NCBI GenBank assembly: GCA_024644285.1
Contig: JAHELH010000073.1
Coordinates: 1 to 9,521, forward strand
Direction of reading: 5' to 3'
Length of the DNA: 9,521 bases
DNA from: Paracoccaceae bacterium
GTDB taxonomy: Bacteria > Pseudomonadota > Alphaproteobacteria > Rhodobacterales > Rhodobacteraceae
Shown here: positions 7,448-9,521 of the stretch, piece by piece
Layout of the letters: each line of letters opens with the position of its first letter
Numbering within the stretch: position 1 is the first letter of the stretch
The notes under the pieces: generated by a model
The model's input: only the letters and a program-made list of their open reading frames with translations
Told to the model about the DNA's origin: nothing
The model's database searches: none
Position numbers and translations under genes: made by a program

Positions 7448-8353
7448 TCACTGCGCCGCGACGTCCTTCATCCGCTTGCGGTGGGCGATGATCTCTTCCA
7501 TCACGAAGTCCCGAAACGCCTCTATCCTTTTGGAATTACGCAATTCTTCGGGGTAGGCAAGGAAGACGGGAACCTCGTTCGACTCGATCTCGGGCAGCAC
7601 CCGTTCGATGTCCGGAAAGTCTTCGGTCACATAGTCCGGCAGCACCCCTATCCCTAAATTATTGAGGACTGCCTGCAACACTCCGTAGTAGTTATTCACC
7701 GTCAGAAGCGAGGCGACGTCGTGTTCCAGCAATTCCTGCACCAGCGATGCGCCCGCGGCGACCTGGAAGCTCGACGGGCTCTGGCAGATCAACCGGTGCT
7801 TGGCGATGTCCGACATGCGTTCCGGCCGCCCGTTTTCCTTCAGGTATCGCGGCGAGGCGTAGAGGCGCATCCGCACGCTCATCAGCCGGCGGCGGATCAG
7901 GTCGGCCTGGCTGGGTTCCTTCATGCGAATCGCGACGTCGGCCTCGCGCATCGGCAAATCCAGCACCCGCTCTTCCAGCATCAGGTCGATCTTCAGGTCG
8001 GGATGCTTGGCGTAGAGCGCCGGAAGGCGCGGGGCCAGCCAGAGGGTGCCGAATCCGGTGGTGGTGGTCACGCGCAGCTCGCCGAAGGTCTCTTCCTTGC
8101 TGTCGCGGATGCGCGCCTCGGCGGTGTCGAGGCGCCGGGCCATCGACGAGGTGGCGTCGAACAGCAACTCGCCCTGCTCGGTGAGAATCAGTCCGCGTGC
8201 GTGGCGGTGAAATAGCGTGGCGTTGAGCGATTCCTCCAGCGCCCGGATTTGCCGCGACACCGCCGATTGCGATAGATGCAGCGTGTCGCCGGCGTGAGTC
8301 AGAGATCCCGCATCGGCGACGGCGTGAAAGATTCTAAGCTTGTCCCAGTCCAT
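7448..8353 (-). CDS. LysR-type transcriptional regulator
   Basis: A 301-residue protein of typical LysR length. The N-terminal winged helix-turn-helix spans about residues 1-60, with SLTHAGDTLHLSQSAVSRQI as the recognition region followed by RALEESLNATLFHR and the wing GLILTEQGELL. A linker helix follows, then the effector-binding domain (about 90-295) with ELRVTTTTGFGTLWLAPRLP, READVAIRM, RLYASPRYL and GIGVLPDY. The ligand is unknown. It diverges from the ior gene across 170 bp that contain a T-N11-A dyad over the ior -10, so self-regulation and control of ior are likely inferences for this family. The ATG at 8353 fits the family start (MDWDKLRIFHAVADAGS), though the upstream AAGG is 11 nt away and weak. 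A small RNA candidate follows it. Confidence 0.92.
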   Translation of the reverse strand: MDWDKLRIFHAVADAGSLTHAGDTLHLSQSAVSRQIRALEESLNATLFHRHARGLILTEQGELLFDATSSMARRLDTAEARIRDSKEETFGELRVTTTTGFGTLWLAPRLPALYAKHPDLKIDLMLEERVLDLPMREADVAIRMKEPSQADLIRRRLMSVRMRLYASPRYLKENGRPERMSDIAKHRLICQSPSSFQVAAGASLVQELLEHDVASLLTVNNYYGVLQAVLNNLGIGVLPDYVTEDFPDIERVLPEIESNEVPVFLAYPEELRNSKRIEAFRDFVMEEIIAHRKRMKDVAAQ

Positions 8354-8449
8354 GTTAGCGTTAGCCTTACCCGAAAACGGTCCATTTCGTACAGAAAGAA
8401 CCGAGCGTTCAATTCCGCGCCGTCGTACCCAAATGACGTATTAATGAAT

Positions 8450-8477
8450 TTGTAGGTCAGACGTTTTGACCTATAAT
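8450..8477 (+). promoter_or_regulatory. Candidate ior promoter
   Basis: TATAAT (8472-8477) is a perfect -10 hexamer. TTGTAG (8450-8455) lies 16 nt upstream as a weak -35, which is the pattern expected of a promoter that needs an activator. The start would lie near 8484, giving a leader of about 40 nt to the ATG. Confidence 0.55.
8453..8473. promoter_or_regulatory. LysR-type operator dyad overlapping the ior -10
   Basis: TAGGTCA (8453-8459) and TGACCTA (8467-8473) form a perfect 7-bp inverted repeat around a 7-nt centre. Within it T8457 and A8469 are exactly 11 nt apart and centred on the dyad, matching the T-N11-A rule for LysR-type sites. The dyad fills the -35/-10 spacer and touches the -10, so the bound protein would be expected to repress or to control promoter opening. 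Confidence 0.55.
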
Positions 8478-8491
8478 GCAGCCATCGCCGC

Positions 8492-8511
8492 AAGGCTAGG
8501 GAAGGCTAGGG
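8492..8511 (+). repeat. Tandem decamer in the ior leader
   Basis: AAGGCTAGGG occurs twice with no gap (8492-8501 and 8502-8511), ending just before GAGAGGG and the ATG at 8524. The second copy supplies part of the ribosome binding site. It could be replication slippage or a repeated binding element. Confidence 0.6.
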
Positions 8512-8523
8512 AGAGGGCTTTCG

Positions 8524-9521
8524 ATGCGTCAGGATGTGTCGCTGCACGACCGTTTCGATCTGGAGAAGTCTCCGGTCCTGCTGAACGGGACGCAGGCGCT
8601 GGTGCGGCTGATGCTGATGCAAAAGGCGCGTGACCGGGCGGCGGGGCTGAACACGGCGGGCCTGGTGACGGGCTATCGCGGCTCGCCTCTCGGCGCCGTG
8701 GACCTGACGATGGTGCGGGCGCGCAAAGACCTCGAGGCTGCCGACATCACCTTTCAATACGGGCTGAACGAGGATCTGGCGGCCACCGCGCTCTGGGGCA
8801 GTCAGCAGGCCGAGCTGCGCGGCGAGGGCAAGTTCGACGGGGTCTTCGGCCTTTGGTACGGCAAGGGGCCGGGCGTCGACCGCTCCGGCGACGTGATGCG
8901 CCACGCCAACATGGCCGGGTCGTCGAAGCACGGCGGCGTTCTGATGGCGATGGGCGACGACCACACCGGCGAAAGCTCGACCACGCTGCACCAGTCCGAC
9001 TGGGCGATGGTGGATGCCTATATCCCGGTCATTTCTCCGGCCGGCGTGCAGGAAATTCTCGATTACGGCCTCTATGGCTGGGCGCTCAGCCGGTTCGCTG
9101 GCGTCTGGGTCGGGCTGAAGACGATGAAGGACACCATCGAGGCGACCGCCGTGGTCGACGGGCGGCCCGACCGCATGTCGTTCGTTTTGCCAGAGTTCAA
9201 GATGCCCGAAGGCGGTCTCAATATCAGGCTGGGCGACAATCCCGTGGCTCAGGAAGCCCGGATGATCGACTACAAGCGCTTCGCCGCCGAAGCCTTCGCG
9301 CGGGCCAACAAGCTGGACCGCCGGGTCTGGGGCAAGCCGGGAGCGCAGATCGGGCTGGTCGCGGCGGGCAAGAACTGGCTCGACCTGGTGCACGCTCTGA
9401 CGCTGCTGGGCATCGACGAAGGCGAGGCCGAGCGGCTGGGCATCACCACCTACAAGGTGGGCCAGACCTGGCCGCTGGACATGGATTCGTTTCACGAATG
9501 GGCGGAAGGCCTGGACCTGAT
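8524..9521 (+). CDS. Indolepyruvate ferredoxin oxidoreductase, fused large form (partial, C-terminus off the right edge)
   Basis: The frame stays open from the ATG at 8524 to the window end, giving 332 residues. The N-terminus reads MRQDVSLHDRFDLEKSPVLL, and the region matches the alpha (IorA-like) part of the 2-oxoacid:ferredoxin oxidoreductase family: LVTGYRGSPLGAVDL (48-61), QYGLNEDLAATALWGSQQAE (78-97), FGLWYGKGPGVDRSGDVMRH, GDDHTGESSTTLHQSDW (144-160), and YIPVISPAGVQEILDYGLYG. Such enzymes oxidatively decarboxylate aryl-pyruvates (indolepyruvate, phenylpyruvate) to acyl-CoA with CoA and ferredoxin, using ThDP, as part of aromatic amino acid breakdown. In proteobacteria the family member with this start is usually a single chain of more than 1100 residues; only the start is visible, so the fusion is inferred. 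The ATG has GGAG about 10 nt upstream. It diverges from the LysR gene, its likely regulator. Confidence 0.9.
   Translation, partial: MRQDVSLHDRFDLEKSPVLLNGTQALVRLMLMQKARDRAAGLNTAGLVTGYRGSPLGAVDLTMVRARKDLEAADITFQYGLNEDLAATALWGSQQAELRGEGKFDGVFGLWYGKGPGVDRSGDVMRHANMAGSSKHGGVLMAMGDDHTGESSTTLHQSDWAMVDAYIPVISPAGVQEILDYGLYGWALSRFAGVWVGLKTMKDTIEATAVVDGRPDRMSFVLPEFKMPEGGLNIRLGDNPVAQEARMIDYKRFAAEAFARANKLDRRVWGKPGAQIGLVAAGKNWLDLVHALTLLGIDEGEAERLGITTYKVGQTWPLDMDSFHEWAEGLDL

Larger units (their letters stand above)
8354..8523. promoter_or_regulatory. Divergent lysR / ior control region
   Basis: This AT-richer 170-bp region must drive both genes. For lysR the best candidate on the minus strand is TTGAAC (8407-8412) with TACGAA (8386-8391) at a short 15-nt spacing. 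A tandem GTTAGC repeat (8354-8365) lies right before the lysR ATG. The ior side holds a perfect TATAAT, a dyad and a tandem decamer, all listed separately. Confidence 0.5.

Noticed and set aside
8506..9495. 329-codon minus-strand open frame at the right end
   Set aside because: Antisense to the ior coding frame, which has clear family motifs; this frame starts without a good ribosome site and lacks domain features.

Overview
The window reads as chromosome of a GC-rich alphaproteobacterium, most likely of the order Rhodobacterales (Roseobacter/Paracoccus relatives). I infer this from the GC-rich codon use, from remembered protein families (a Rhodobacterales-like LysR regulator, GrxD and BolA, and an S30AE ribosome-associated protein), and from a coiled-coil gene overlapping zapA, an arrangement described in Caulobacter as zauP-zapA. 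I see no insertion sequence, phage gene, CRISPR array, tRNA or rRNA. Apart from two genes cut by the window edges, all genes look intact.

Layout, left to right. (1) Positions 1-881 hold the N-terminal part of an HPF/RaiA-like ribosome-associated protein on the minus strand, which runs off the left edge. It diverges from a DUF2267 gene on the plus strand. (2) Positions 913-2937 hold a complete transketolase gene (minus), convergent with the DUF2267 gene. (3) Positions 3140-3992 (plus) hold a coiled-coil protein gene overlapping zapA by 8 nt, a probable Z-ring organising pair. A 9-bp GC-rich stem-loop follows, shared with the convergent grxD. (4) Positions 4040-7008 (minus) hold purL, then bolA, then grxD. 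bolA and grxD overlap by an ATGA if an upstream in-frame GrxD start is used. Their products form a known [2Fe-2S]-binding pair in other organisms. (5) Positions 7009-7447 hold no convincing protein gene. They do contain what looks like a compact minus-strand small RNA of about 80 nt: a promoter-like element, a hairpin capped by a GCAA tetraloop, an unpaired stretch with an anti-Shine-Dalgarno ACCUCCC, and a strong Rho-independent terminator. (6) Positions 7448-9521 hold a LysR-type regulator (minus) diverging from the start of a fused indolepyruvate ferredoxin oxidoreductase gene (plus), which is cut by the right edge. The region between them has a perfect TATAAT box overlapped by a 7-7-7 dyad that contains a centred T-N11-A, the LysR-type operator signature.

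Most of the content is housekeeping: pentose phosphate and Calvin-type carbon rearrangement (Tkt), cell division (ZapA and partner), purine synthesis (PurL), Fe-S trafficking (BolA/GrxD) and aryl-pyruvate oxidation (IOR). The items most worth following up are the small RNA candidate, the LysR/ior operator and the possible dual start of GrxD. I found no clearly new multi-gene system.
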